From positions 1 through 58,360 of the forward strand of contig KV919164.1 of the NCBI GenBank assembly GCA_002049455.2: a stretch of DNA of 58,360 bases, given 5' to 3'. This document shows, one piece after another, positions 39,946 through 50,159 of the stretch. Numbering within the stretch: position 1 is the first letter of the stretch; the number at the start of each line of letters is the position of its first letter. The stretch comes from Porphyra umbilicalis. Lineage: Eukaryota; Rhodophyta; Bangiophyceae; Bangiales; Bangiaceae. Position numbers and translations under genes: made by a program. The notes beneath the pieces are model-generated. The model ran no database searches, was not told where the DNA came from, and saw only the letters and a list, made by a program, of their open reading frames with translations.

Positions 39946-42762
39946 TTACTGCTCGTGACTGAAACGGTCTCTGCAAAACAAGACTACGTGCTTGGAGCGC
40001 ACGTACAAAGTGCCCACAACCGCATCGATAGCCATAACGTCTACGTACCGCAGCCGTCCTCCCAGGGACGTAAAACAGTCCGTGTCTCGGCGCTTCTCAG
40101 GCAAGCCATAGGTACCTCGGCGATCTGCCGACGAAACGACACACTCAATCAGTGCGAAGGCCATTACTTTGCCGGCCACGTACACGACCGCGTAGTGATG
40201 CACCGCGCCATAGACTGCGACAACAGCCTCTTCCATCCCCCCTCCGCGGCTACTGCGCTTGACAGAGGACTCCACGCGGACGAGGTGGTTGCGGCGACTA
40301 ACACGCCGTGACCCCATTACGGAGCCCGCCACTTGCCCTCGTGCTAGTTTCAAGCCGAAGTACTTCTTGGCCATGATTTGGTCAGGAATATCAGTAACTC
40401 CTTCCAGCGACAGTACTTCGCGCATCCGCTCCAGCTCCATGTCAGTCAACGGGCCAGGAGAATGTCTCGGTGGAAGCAGCCACACGCCAGGCTGGTCGGT
40501 GCTTGCAATCTCATAGGCCCCATCAGGCAATGCCTGTACGCCTTGCGCGGGCCTGCCGGTGGCCTCCGCCCACTCTTGTGGGGTGTGCGCGTCGGCATAG
40601 TCCGTGATGAGCTTGGCCTGGTACTTGTCAGTGATGGCGTTCACCAACGACGCGTATGGTTCGCTGTGCGACCCGATGAGGTCGGGCAGCGTACCAATGA
40701 TGCGCTCAATGGGGAACTGCCAGTAGGACCAGGCCGGCCCGACCGTCCGCACGTTCGTAGTTATGTCCAGCAGGGAAACCACGGGCAAGCGACACAATCC
40801 GAGCCGCTCTGGTTGCCCGGCGTAGACGTACTTGTAGAAATCGGCGCAGAAGTTCTTGATGCTCCGCTCGACTTTCTCTAAGTCGTCCTCGGTTAGGCCC
40901 GACGGTCGAAACAGCAAGCGCCCCGCTCTGCAAAGATGCATAAACATCTTAAAGAACTGTTCTGGCACGCGGTCCGCCAGGACGACTTCCCCGACACTGA
41001 GGAGGAAGAAATGCCAGTCAGCAGCCTTGTAGGACCCCCAGTGGACCTTGATGTCTCGAAGGGACCGGGCTTGAGCGAGAGGGACCGTTGCCCGACCGGC
41101 AACGATTTCGCACCCGATCATAGCCACGGTTGACTTAGGCAAGATATAAGGCTCTGGAGACGTTCCTAGGACGCCGTGCTCGCCTGAAAACAGCTGCCAG
41201 AGAAGCGGGACGACGTTGCAAAACACCAGGTGCATCGTGTCGTAGGGAAGGGTGGCCTGGCCTAGGCTCCACAAGTACCCCAAGTTTGGGTACCGCTGCT
41301 TGTCCTCTGGGCTTGCCGCGTGGAAGAGGGAGTAACCCTTAATACCCGACTTCATGGCAAGCTCATTCACTGCCTTCTTGGAGCTCCCTGCGCGTCGGGC
41401 CGCTTCCACCTCTTCCGCCGCGCTGGTGAGGCTGGCGGCGGACCGCTCACAGGCCACAGGTCCTTGGACGCTGAACAGCCTCCTCTTCTTGTTGGCAGGG
41501 TGGACTGGCGGGTAGCAGTATTGCTTCTTGAGCCGGACGCCGACAAAATCTCTGAAGCGGCCTGGGTGGATGGAGCCACATCCCTTGGCATTGAGCAGCT
41601 TGTCTCCGCCTGGCATGTCCGATGTGAGTTGAATTACGAACGCTTGAAGTACACTTGTGCCGTCCCGCCCGGCAACCTTGACATCGCTAATTCCTTGTGC
41701 TAGCGTATTCAGCTCCTCCGCGATTGGATGTAGGAAGGACTCTAGGTCCACTGGTTGACGCGGCCCTGGTGTTACGGCCAGAATAATCTGCGCAATGTTC
41801 TTGACGCGTTCACCTGGTTGGACGCTCAGCACCGTAACGACGATTGGCCAGCCTTGGAATCCCCGTTGGCGCCAGGCCTCGAAACCATCGACAGAGATGC
41901 TGAGCGCCACGCATGTACCCGAGTGGATTAGCCCAGCGGCCACCGCTTCGCGAAACGTCATGCCGTCATACCAATCTCGCACGCCATCCACGGGCACCTT
42001 AGCGGCCTTAATGGCGTCCGACATGGCGGCGGTCATACTCCGCCCGAGCTTGGGGTCCGCTAGCATGGTGAGCAACCAGGAAGAAAGTGACCAATAAACG
42101 GCTTGCTTAATGGGGGTGCCGTCAGCTAAGCGTCGGGCAGCGCCACAGACGTCGCAGGCATCCAATTCGGATCGACGAGCAACGAACGCTGCACAGCCAT
42201 TCCGACAGCAGTCAACGCGGCGCTCGTGGAGGTCGACACTTGCCCGTACAAAGTCTCGCAGTGTCTTCGCCGTACGCGACGTCCCTCGTCGTGACCGCTG
42301 CGACAGGTACTCTAACGTCGCCTCGCGCGATAAGCGGTGTTTGTGGATAAATGTGTAGGCCACATAATTGTCTACGCGCTCGCAGAAGACGGAGCGCGGG
42401 ACGCAAACACCGTTGAGGCCAATCCTAGGTGAGGACGCCGCTGCGGCCGCCGGCTGGGCGTAAGCTGCCGCACCCTCCGATCTGATGGCAGGCACCGCTG
42501 CGGTGTCGGTGGGCGCCGGCGCGGCTGCTGACGCGCCGCCGCACTCCGTCGGGTTGCCGCTGGCCCCAGCCCCAGCGCCCACCCCCGCATCACTGTCAGC
42601 GGGAGCAGCGCTTCTTGCCTCGCGTGGCCGCTTGCGTCCACGACGGCCACCCCAAACGCGACCTTGGTTATGATAAAACCAGGTGCGCTCCGACACGAGG
42701 GATGTGCCATCAGCCACCCCCCTGCTGCACCTTGGGCAGGCGCACTCTCGCGTTGTGGCCAT
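39946..42762 (-). CDS. TNP2-type transposase of CACTA-like element
   Basis: A 938-residue protein from the ATG at 42762; the frame is open for 58 further codons upstream but these are Pro-rich. The N-terminal motif CACPRCSRG lies near an aromatic-rich WFYHNQ segment. A Cys cluster (CCRNGCAAF, CDVCGAAR) follows at about residues 180-220. The transposase core has SISVDGFEAW and GFQGWPIVVTVLSVQPGERV (probable first catalytic Asp region), DLESFLHPIAEELNTLAQG, SDMPGGDKLLNAKGCGSIHP, and YDTMHLVFCNVVPLLW. This order is characteristic of TNP2/CACTA transposases of plants, fungi and animals. It ends TAA with no internal stop. It would act on the termini at 37730 and 43159. Confidence 0.9.
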   Translation of the reverse strand: MATTRECACPRCSRGVADGTSLVSERTWFYHNQGRVWGGRRGRKRPREARSAAPADSDAGVGAGAGASGNPTECGGASAAAPAPTDTAAVPAIRSEGAAAYAQPAAAAASSPRIGLNGVCVPRSVFCERVDNYVAYTFIHKHRLSREATLEYLSQRSRRGTSRTAKTLRDFVRASVDLHERRVDCCRNGCAAFVARRSELDACDVCGAARRLADGTPIKQAVYWSLSSWLLTMLADPKLGRSMTAAMSDAIKAAKVPVDGVRDWYDGMTFREAVAAGLIHSGTCVALSISVDGFEAWRQRGFQGWPIVVTVLSVQPGERVKNIAQIILAVTPGPRQPVDLESFLHPIAEELNTLAQGISDVKVAGRDGTSVLQAFVIQLTSDMPGGDKLLNAKGCGSIHPGRFRDFVGVRLKKQYCYPPVHPANKKRRLFSVQGPVACERSAASLTSAAEEVEAARRAGSSKKAVNELAMKSGIKGYSLFHAASPEDKQRYPNLGYLWSLGQATLPYDTMHLVFCNVVPLLWQLFSGEHGVLGTSPEPYILPKSTVAMIGCEIVAGRATVPLAQARSLRDIKVHWGSYKAADWHFFLLSVGEVVLADRVPEQFFKMFMHLCRAGRLLFRPSGLTEDDLEKVERSIKNFCADFYKYVYAGQPERLGLCRLPVVSLLDITTNVRTVGPAWSYWQFPIERIIGTLPDLIGSHSEPYASLVNAITDKYQAKLITDYADAHTPQEWAEATGRPAQGVQALPDGAYEIASTDQPGVWLLPPRHSPGPLTDMELERMREVLSLEGVTDIPDQIMAKKYFGLKLARGQVAGSVMGSRRVSRRNHLVRVESSVKRSSRGGGMEEAVVAVYGAVHHYAVVYVAGKVMAFALIECVVSSADRRGTYGLPEKRRDTDCFTSLGGRLRYVDVMAIDAVVGTLYVRSKHVVLFCRDRFSHEQ

Positions 42763-43117
42763 GGACGGTGGGGGGGGCACCTGCGAGGCAGCGAAAGAGA
42801 GGGGCGCGAGGTCGAAAAGCCGGGCGACGGCAGGGGGGGGGGGGGTGGAGTGTTGCGGCCAAAGACGAGGGATGAGTATGGCTGGGATGGAGCAAGCCGC
42901 AGCACCGCTTAAATGTGGTTCTTGCATCCGGCTCAAGGCAGCTCATTGGTCAGCTTTGCCGTGATCAAGGGGCTCTCGTGTGCCATCTGGGCTATTCTAG
43001 AACGAGTGCGATGGCTCTGGAAGCCCCCCCTCGAACGTTCTAGAATGGCCGGTGCGAATTCGGCCTCGCGACCACAGTCTCATCGAGCGGGATCTGAGTG
43101 CCAGACACCTCAACAAA

Positions 43118-43159
43118 ACCTCAAGGTTAAGGTTTCCTTGAGGTTCTGGTCCCGTAGGG
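43118..43159. repeat. Right terminal inverted repeat of CACTA-like element
   Basis: Reads outward as GAGGTTCTGGTCCCGTAGGG, the inverse of the left end, followed by the CTA duplication at 43160-43162. ACCTCAAGG blocks inside it form a small palindrome (CCTCAAGGTTAAGGTTTCCTTGAGG region). Confidence 0.85.
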
Positions 43160-43162
43160 CTA

Positions 43163-44243
43163 CCCGCGCCGACGTCACCATTGTCGCCGCCCGAACGGCG
43201 TTTCAACTGTCTGGCCCCGGCTGACCGAGTTTCGCCGCGCTCCCATCCCCCGCAATGCCGGCTCCCCCCCTCTGATTGGCACCACACCCAGACTGGTGCT
43301 CCGCCGCAACCACGAGGACGGGAATACGCGGGCGGCGACTCCCCGACTGGCATTCCCCCACCCCGCACGCGTGGCGGCCACACCCGTCTGGGCGGACCGC
43401 GTCGGTGGCGGCCAAACGGGCGGCTCAGCGACGGGGCGGCGGCAGCGCCGGCGCCGCCACCAGCAGCGCAACGCCCGCAGCCACCACCGCCGTCGCCGCG
43501 TTCGTCGTCGCTTGCCCCCGCCAGCGGATGAGAAAGAGCAGGCGGTGGGGGAGGTCGGGCGCAGGGAGGTCGGGCGCGGAGGGGAAGGACGCGTCTCGTC
43601 GACGCTTCCGCCACCGCCAGCGTTGGCTGGCGAGGCGGAGGTCCCCCGCAAGGGCGGCAGCCGCATCCGCGGCGGAGCGGGCGCGCAGCGACCACCGGCC
43701 ACTGCCACGGACGCGCAACCGCCAGCGTCCGCGGCCGCGTCACCCACAGCCGTGTCCATCGTGGCCATCCGAGCCCGTGGCGGCGGACGAGACGCGCCCG
43801 TTGGCCGGCAACGAGCAGCCCGACGGCGGGGGCTGCGGGCACACCCGCCACACCCGCGTCCGCGCGCCGCGCGCCGCCGACCGCGGCACGGCGGCCGCCT
43901 CGGTCGGCGGGGGGGCCTCGCGCAGGCGGCAGCGGGGGGGGGGGAAGCGGGTGGGGGGGAGGGGACAATACCAGAGCGGCCCCGCCGTCGGTGGCGCCGA
44001 CATGGACCATGCTCGCGACGGCGGCGACGGCGAACGACCCCAACCAGAGGGAGGGGCACGTCGACGTGGTGGACCCGCGCGCCACGCGGCCCTGCCTAAA
44101 CGAGGTCTTGACCACTGCGCGGTGTCGCCCGACACGTGACGGGCATCTGCACGGCGATGCCGTCGCTTGGCTGCACGCGATGCGGCTGCGCCTCTCTGGG
44201 TCACTGGCCGCGGCGGCAGCTGTCAAGGCGTGATCCCGCGCTA
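43163..44243. other. GC-rich region with ambiguous coding frames
   Basis: Long frames are open on both strands, all Arg/Pro/Gly-rich and interrupted at G or C runs (for example 43936-43946). The best coding-like piece is the short forward frame ending at 44233. No family recognised anywhere else. Confidence 0.35.
43991..44233 (+). CDS. Possible C-terminal part of an unknown protein
   Basis: An 80-codon frame ending TGA. The last 60 residues (NDPNQREGHVDVVDPRATRP and onward to WLHAMRLRLSGSLAAAAAVK) have balanced composition unlike the low-complexity frames around them. If real, the N-terminal part lies upstream in another frame, joined across the G runs at 43936-43965. Function unknown; it could be chance. 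Confidence 0.3.
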   Translation: MAPTWTMLATAATANDPNQREGHVDVVDPRATRPCLNEVLTTARCRPTRDGHLHGDAVAWLHAMRLRLSGSLAAAAAVKA

Positions 44244-45319
44244 GCGCTAGAATAGACACTTGTCTATTCTACCATCTGGATCAAATGATCCTAAAAGGAT
44301 CAATTGATCCTGGTTTTGGCTGGGCTGTGCTGAGGAAATCGCTGAGCGCAACCCGATTCTGACGGCAGAAATGGGATCAGCGGTGCCGGTTTAGTCTTGG
44401 GCGAGCAGATGGAGCTTTAACTCTTGGGCAAATGTCCTCGGGAGGCCAGGGAGCGTAAATGTTTTCCACGCCCAGGAGGTCCATGGCGGGGGGGGAGGGT
44501 CGTCTCCTAGAAGGCGTTGGGCTACGCTTCGCCCCAGAGAGAGAGGAAGTACCTATGGCAAACCCCTGGAGGAGGCAGCATGCCCGCGCCAGCTCAGTTC
44601 CGGCCACTACCCCGCTTTTCAGTAGGGTTGTGACCAGCGCCTCCGGGAATGCATATGTGGGCAAGCAGGGGGGGCAAAGCGCAGTGCCGGGAGCACCAAA
44701 CTGTACGAAGATCGCCGAAGGGTCAGAGAGAAACAGATGCGAGGATGGGCAGAGAAAAGTGAGGGGGGGGGGGGGTGGGGGAGGGGACACGGCGGGGTCA
44801 GAGGGGTCCTGCATCAGCTGTTTTTGGACTTCTCATGGCGCCCACCGCTTGGAGTGCTCTCACTTTTGTGGGTGCCAACAGCCTCTGAAGAGCGTCCGCG
44901 TAGCCTTTCATGTTCGTCTCCATCCGCATCTGAAGCAAAGACTGGCAGAAAGGGTCGCCGTGGAGTGCGACTGGGCGGTGTTGCACGGCGAAATCGCTGT
45001 TTACAGGTCTTCTGGAGGGGGGGGGAGGGAGGTGGTCGACGTTGGGCGAGCCAGAACGGGCTTTCCTGGTTCGTAAAGAGCGGGGTCTCTTCGTAGCAGC
45101 CAGGCTGAGGTGGTTGCCCCCTCACCAAGCTTGGGCTGATGCTTTAAATCCGTATGGTCTCCGGCGGAAGCGCAACCAAACGAGTTTGTAGGCACCAGAT
45201 CATCCATTCTCATATGAAGAAACGCTGGAATCGACGATTTCCTGACAGGATCAAATGATCCTTTTTGCTGGATCAATTGATCCTCGCTCATGGTAGAATA
45301 GACAAGTGTCTACTAGCGC
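44244..45319. mobile_element. Non-autonomous TIR element, 1.07 kb
   Basis: A perfect 23-base terminal inverted repeat starts TAGACACTTGTCTATTC at 44253-44275 and is matched inverted at 45290-45312. GCGCTAG lies just outside on both sides (inverted). Next to each end are two palindromic blocks, GGATCAAATGATCC and GGATCAATTGATCC, at 44278-44311 and 45248-45284. The internal 0.95 kb codes no recognisable transposase; open frames such as reverse 44377-44814 are low complexity. No clear target duplication was seen. The superfamily is not assigned. Confidence 0.8.
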
Positions 45320-45373
45320 GTGCGCTACTGTATATGGCGCAGCGCGCTCCTACTCACCCAACACCCCAGCCTA

Positions 45374-45538
45374 CAGCCGTTCTCCCAAAAATCTAGCACT
45401 CGAACTTCAGCCGTTCTCCGAAAAATCCCTCACTCCAACTGTTGCAAAAGAGTTCCAAATCGGCCTCTACAACCCCGTAGAGGCCGATTTGGAACACTTT
45501 TGGGGCAGTTGCAGTGCGGGATTTTAGGAGAACGGCTG
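45374..45538. mobile_element. Complete fold-back MITE, 165 bp, TA-flanked
   Basis: The ends are CAGCCGTTCTCC and GGAGAACGGCTG, each bordered by TA (45372-45373 and 45539-45540). The whole element is close to a palindrome around CTCTACAACCCCGTAGAG, with GAGTTCCAAATCGG mirrored. The left arm has a small internal duplication of CAGCCGTTCTCC. TA flanks and the palindromic form fit Tc1/mariner-type MITEs. It lies about 190 bases before the lipase start codon. Confidence 0.88.
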
Positions 45539-45726
45539 TACCAGCGCCACACTGCAGGGCTTCCCACTGGATCGGGTCCCCGCGGTCGCTTGGGTTCCCT
45601 CCTCTGTGCACACGTGCCCGCCGAGAGGCCCTCGCCCGACCACGTCGGGCACGCCCCCACCCACCCACCCCCTGTGCCGTTGACCGCGCCCGCCCCAGAC
45701 TCCACCGCCGTCACCAACGAGGCGCC

Positions 45727-47055
45727 ATGGCGAATCCGGTGGCGGCAGACGGTACCGGCGCGGCAGACGTCGCCCCGCTCCCAGTCCAAGAAGTCGCGGC
45801 AATGATCAAGTCGCTCAGCGACAACCGGTTCCCCGACGACCAAAGGGCAGCCTTCGTACAAGCCCAACAAGATCTGCAAGCAGATGTCGTCGCTTCCGGC
45901 GGAACTACTGAGCAGCGCGCCGAGGTGCTTGCCGCCGACAAGGCGACCGAGATTGAGGCGGGGCAACGAGGGACTTCTGGCGAGCGCAACGACGCGTATC
46001 TGCTCTAGGTGGAAGGGCTCGCCCGGGCGCTGACCGTGCCTGTAAAGCCGGTGGAGGAGGCGGCAAGCCGCTACGAGCAGAGCTTTTTGGACAGCACCTT
46101 TGTGCCCGGCGAGCACATCAACGATCGCCTCCCGGACGTGGTTCACATCGCGCTGCCCGTGGTGTCGCTCATCACCAGCATTCCATCGAATGCTGATCGG
46201 CTGCAGACACGCCCCCCCGACGTGGGGGCACGCGTCCGCGCCGCGTTGGCCCGCCGGTCGCTCTGCGGCGGCACGTACACCCCCGTCGGGGGCACCGCCG
46301 TTGGCGCTGGCCCAGTGCTGATTGTGCGTTACGAGAGCACCAACCGGGCCCGTGTTGTGCTTCTCGTCGTCCCTCGGTCATCGAGAAACGTGACGGCGTG
46401 GCAACGGGACTTGCAAAAGCGCCTCACGACGCCGCCGCAGGTATGGGGATTGCCCCATGGGGCGCTCGTACATGCGGGCTTCCTCGCCGTCGCGTCGGAA
46501 CTGTTGAAGACGACTCTCTTCTCGCAAATCGAGGACGAGGTGGTTCGCCACGCTCGTGCTTTCCCAGGTGGTCCGCAGATGGAGGTGGTGTGGGCGGGCC
46601 ACTCGCTTGGTGCTGCCTTGTCGTCGCTCCTCGCGACCGTGCCGTCGCACCGCGCCACCACCCCCGGTATGCGCACGATCAAGTCGACGCTCGTGACGTT
46701 TGGGGGCCCGCGCGTGGGCAACAACATTACTCAATCCACCATTGCCGCGCGGACCATCCACACGTGCGTGAACACCGCTTTGGACCCGGTGCCCGGCGTG
46801 CCGCGCCGGTCAGGCGTGACCCTGTACTCGGCGGCGCAGGGAGATAAGTACTGGGCGCTCCACGCGCCAAAGGATGGCGCCGCCGCGCTGCAGCCGAGCA
46901 CGGCAGACACGACGGACAAGGACTCCAACCGGTTGACCGTTGCCGAGATGCGGCGTTTTCTGAGCACCGAGCACCCACTCGACAACTATCTGATGAGGAT
47001 GATAGAGTCCCACAAACAAGTGATGGTGCCGGTTTCCAATGGAGTGGCCAGATGA
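45727..47055 (+). CDS. Class 3 lipase with in-frame TAG
   Basis: Alpha/beta-hydrolase of the lipase class 3 family, expected to hydrolyse acylglycerols or membrane galactolipids. The nucleophile Ser293 sits in VVWAGHSLGAALSSLLA. VTFGGPRVGN follows, as is typical for the family. The likely acid is Asp in NTALDPVPGVP and the likely His is in EHPLDNYL near the C-terminus. ATG 45727 starts 93 codons that end in TAG (46006-46008), and the same frame continues with no other stop to TGA at 47053. The first ATG after the TAG is at 46579, only eight codons before the nucleophile, so the catalytic domain needs the upstream start. Either the TAG is decoded or spliced out, or the gene is a pseudogene. 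A MITE lies just upstream. Confidence 0.85.
46006..46008 (+). other. In-frame TAG inside the lipase gene
   Basis: The frame reads NDAYLL, TAG, then VEGLARAL. CTGCTCTAG directly before GTGGAAG also resembles a 3' splice site. A GTGCTT at 45931 would give a 78-base intron that keeps frame. Splicing and recoding cannot be separated from sequence alone. Confidence 0.8.
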
Positions 47056-47531
47056 TTGTGAGTAGCAGGGACCTTGTGTGCTGTGCGTGTCATCATCCTG
47101 GTATCCTGTTCCCTTGCCGGTGTTTTTCTGTTTCCAGGTTGTTGGCGTCACCCGCGGCGGGAAGACGAGATTGAAAGGAGGCTTTAACCGCTGTCGTGGC
47201 GTATGGCACCACATTCGGCGTGCAGTGGAAAGCGACAGGGGGGGGCGGATTGATATGAGACGCTGTCGCTGGTACCCGATACTCGCTTTTTTTTTTTGCT
47301 TTACTTGTCGTGGCGGCCAGGATTGACGCTCCTCTCCTTGCTCCTTGCCCCTCGCTCTCACAGATGCGCCAAGACATATTCAGACGGTCTGGTAGTCAAC
47401 TGGTCGACTGGGGCCAAGCATTGATGCATGTTCACGGGGTGAGAAGGTGGCGAGTGAGGAAGCAGAGGTTCACCGCGTCATCGCCGAGGGAGAGGAGGTG
47501 AAGATGGGTTGCGTATGGAGCGGGCGAGCTG
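47056..47531. other. Intergenic after lipase
   Basis: Contains a 13-base T run at 47288-47300. No gene seen. Confidence 0.35.
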
Positions 47532-48055
47532 ATGCTCTTGCCGTGGAGCCCGGCCGGCGCGCCTTTTCATCTCTCCAGGCGTGCCGGCAAGAGTCAACCA
47601 CGTCCGCGCCTCGCCGACCGCCCGCGGGCACCTCGACTGTTGGAGGCCGTCGCGGCGCGGGCGGCAGTTGAGGCGGCCGCACGGCCGTTCGTGCATCCTA
47701 CGGGGGCGCTCCTCGTCCCCGTCCCAGTCACCCAACGGTCGCCAGTGGACGGCTGCACGCCCGCGAATGCCCAGGGTGCCCCCATCGCGGAGCCGCGGGG
47801 GTGCCGACGGGCGGCATGGAGGCGGCCGTGAGGGTAGTGGCGCCCGCCCCACGTTTCGACGCCTCCTCCGCTGCGAGCGCAGAGGACGAGGCGCCCGCCC
47901 CGAGGCGCGGCCGTGCCGTCCACCTGCATCATGCACATGATGTGCGCAGGGACGTCTGGTGTGTGTCGTGGGGAGCAACAAACGCCGCGTACAGAGACGT
48001 GGTCCGCGTCCGCGACGTGTCCCGTCCTCGCCATCCCCCGTCAGTGTCGCCGTAG
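47532..48055 (+). CDS. Hypothetical protein, probable frame break
   Basis: Two forward frames fit together as one protein if the G run in CCGCGGGGGTGCC (47787-47800) is miscounted. The first gives RLLEAVAARAAVEAAARPFV and VHPTGALLVPVPVTQRSPVD; the second gives MEAAVRVVAPAPRFDA and AVHLHHAHDVRRDVWCVSWG followed by ATNAAYRDVV, ending TAG. Composition and third-position GC look coding. I recognise no family. A reverse-strand frame covers the same region but is Arg/Pro-rich and less plausible. Confidence 0.35.
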
Positions 48056-50159
48056 GCTCGATTTGCGCCACTGAAACAGTGTCGGGCAAGGCGCACATTG
48101 CACAGCACATTTCAGCAGGCAGCGTTTGGCTGCGGGATCACCGCGCCCTCCACCCCACAGCACGTTGTCAAATTGGGTCACGGAGAACTTAAAATATATG
48201 CGAACCGTGAGAGGTCGTGAGAGAAATGTTTTTCCATGCAGCAAACCTCGTGACACCATCCTCGCAAATGTCGCTGTGTCGATCTCTAAAAGGCTCTGTC
48301 TGAGAAGGCTTTCTGACACCCCCAGAGACCTTCTTACCCCACCCACCTGGTCACCCCTACCCATGTGCGTACTCGTCTACTCCCAATAGCTGCGGGCACC
48401 GCCCAACCACGGACACTTGTGCTTGCCTCCTTTCCTGTCCTCTCCCACTCCTTTCTCCTGCTGGCAGGGGGGGGGGGGCGAGGGGGGCTGCACATACATG
48501 CCGAGGGGGTCGGGGAGGATGGGGGCGCAAACGGTGTCGCTAGAGTGGGACGGCTGCTGGCATTGCCGTGCAGAGCTCTGGCAGGGTCATGGGGCAGGTC
48601 CTCCTTGCGCGATCAAACGGCACCCTTCACACCCAGTTCAAGGCAGACTTGGCGTACACAGTATGCATTCTTGCGGGCACATGGAGACCTCTGCTCGGAC
48701 GCCTCACCGTCGTAGCTTGTGTCAGCCAGACTTTGTTCAGTACCTGTTGGCATGATAGTCTGCTACCAATGGGGACCCAGGATGCGCCCCCGGTCAACCG
48801 GGCAGCCAACCAGCGGGCTGGAAAACGTCAAGCCTTGTGCTTGGGGATAGCGGGGCGATTAATAATCATTCGAAGTGCTGGGCGGCGCCAATGCGCGCCC
48901 TCGGCATGTGTGCAGGTGACTGCCATGCTGCCCCCAGCCCCGCTCCTGGCTGCCGCCCAAGTGCACAAGTGCTGCCAACATCCTCGCTCGCTCTCCTGGC
49001 CGACCGCTCGGCCCACCCTCCTGGCGGACCGCCCCGCCCACCCTCTGGTCGACCGCCCCACCCACCCTCCTGGCCGGAAGCCCCGGCCACCCTCTGTTCG
49101 ATCGCCCCGCCCACCCTCCTGCCGACCGCCCTCGTTCCTGTCGTATTCTTATCTGCATCCCCTCCATCCCACGCATTCTCTCCAGCTCGCACGGGGGCGG
49201 GGGGGAGTCACTCTACGACGGGCCGGACGACGTTTGCAGTCGCTGGACTAGTGGTGGTGGCGATTGGGTGGGGATCCACACTGGCGCAGTGTGGATAGTG
49301 TGACGCGCGCGGTGGGTGGGTGGTGGATGGGTTGGATGAACTGACCACGTACTTCTTTTTCGTGTTCGCTCGCCCGTCCCCCATGTATCCTTACCATGCA
49401 TATGTGCGATGGCTTCCTCTTTCTTGGCTTCTGCTTCTTTGCAAACCAATGGGTGTTGCTGACATCGAAGTCGAGTAACTTGTGTCATACGCACATGCAT
49501 GCGTGGTGTCCGCGAGTCGCTGACATGGTGAGCTTGCTGTTGTCCGGTGGCCTGTAGCTCTGTCAGAGTTTGCGGCTGTGTGCAGTTAGCTACATGTCTG
49601 CGTGACTCTGTAGCACACCGTGGCTTTCTTATCGATTTCGTGTCTGCTCTGCCACCCGTGCCCGCGCCGAGCAACAATAAAGCGACCGTGTCTTTCAATG
49701 CATCTTTGGCATGTATCCTCAATGCTGGCCGGTGTCACATCCTTTCCTCCGTCAGGGTCTTGCTCCACTTCTTCCCCGAGACCTCCGAGGGATCATTGCG
49801 GCGAGTCTCGCAACATATGTCTCGAAGGATGTGAACTTCTCCTTAAAGATTGGGCAAAGAGGAGTTATGTACTCATTTTCGATCTCTCTCTGAACGCAAA
49901 GGGGTCGAGCAGCAATACGGTTCGGCCTTGTTGCAGATACCTTGGAACCTGACACGAGATTTCATCAACGCGCTGTGCCCGCCGCGCGGGGCGCATCGCC
50001 TGGAGCAGCTCGGCAGGGCCCGCGCGTCGCTGCTGCCGACGCGCCTACGGCGTCTGCCCGCCCCGAGCCGCTGCCAACACCCCTGCCCGGCTCTCTCCAC
50101 CCTCCTCACCCTGCCGGCGCTTCCCCCTTTTTCCCAGCCCGCCGCCGTCATCATCATCA
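48056..50159. other. Intergenic, with a 25-bp minisatellite
   Basis: No convincing gene in 2.1 kb. A degenerate tandem of GACCGCCCCGCCCACCCTCC (about six units of 24-25 bases) lies at 48998-49133. The stretch 49320-49960 has lower GC and holds no clear frame; it probably includes the promoter of the downstream lumen-protein gene. Confidence 0.4.
48998..49133. repeat. 25-bp minisatellite
   Basis: Six degenerate copies of GACCGCCC(C/G)GCCCACCCTCCTGG. No coding role inferred. Confidence 0.8.

Larger units (their letters stand above)
37730..43159 (-). mobile_element. Complete CACTA-like (CMC) DNA transposon, 5.43 kb
   Basis: The element starts CCCTACGGGACAGAAACCTC and ends with the near inverse (GAGGTTCTGGTCCCGTAGGG), the outer 11 bases matching perfectly. 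It is flanked by CTA on both sides. Subterminal repeats built on CCTCAACAAAACCTCAAG and CCTCAAGGTT occur at both ends (37739-37760, 37802-37819, 43108-43150), as expected for transposase binding sites in En/Spm elements. Inside are a TNP2-type transposase (39946-42762) and a second unknown gene (38038-39120), both on the reverse strand. Intact ends, duplication and transposase frame suggest a recent insertion. The termini read CCCTA, not the canonical CACTA. Confidence 0.9.

Noticed and set aside
42997..44259. 420-codon reverse frame overlapping the right end of the CACTA-like element
   Set aside because: It crosses the element boundary and target duplication, so it cannot be an old conserved gene; composition is Arg/Pro/Gly low complexity.
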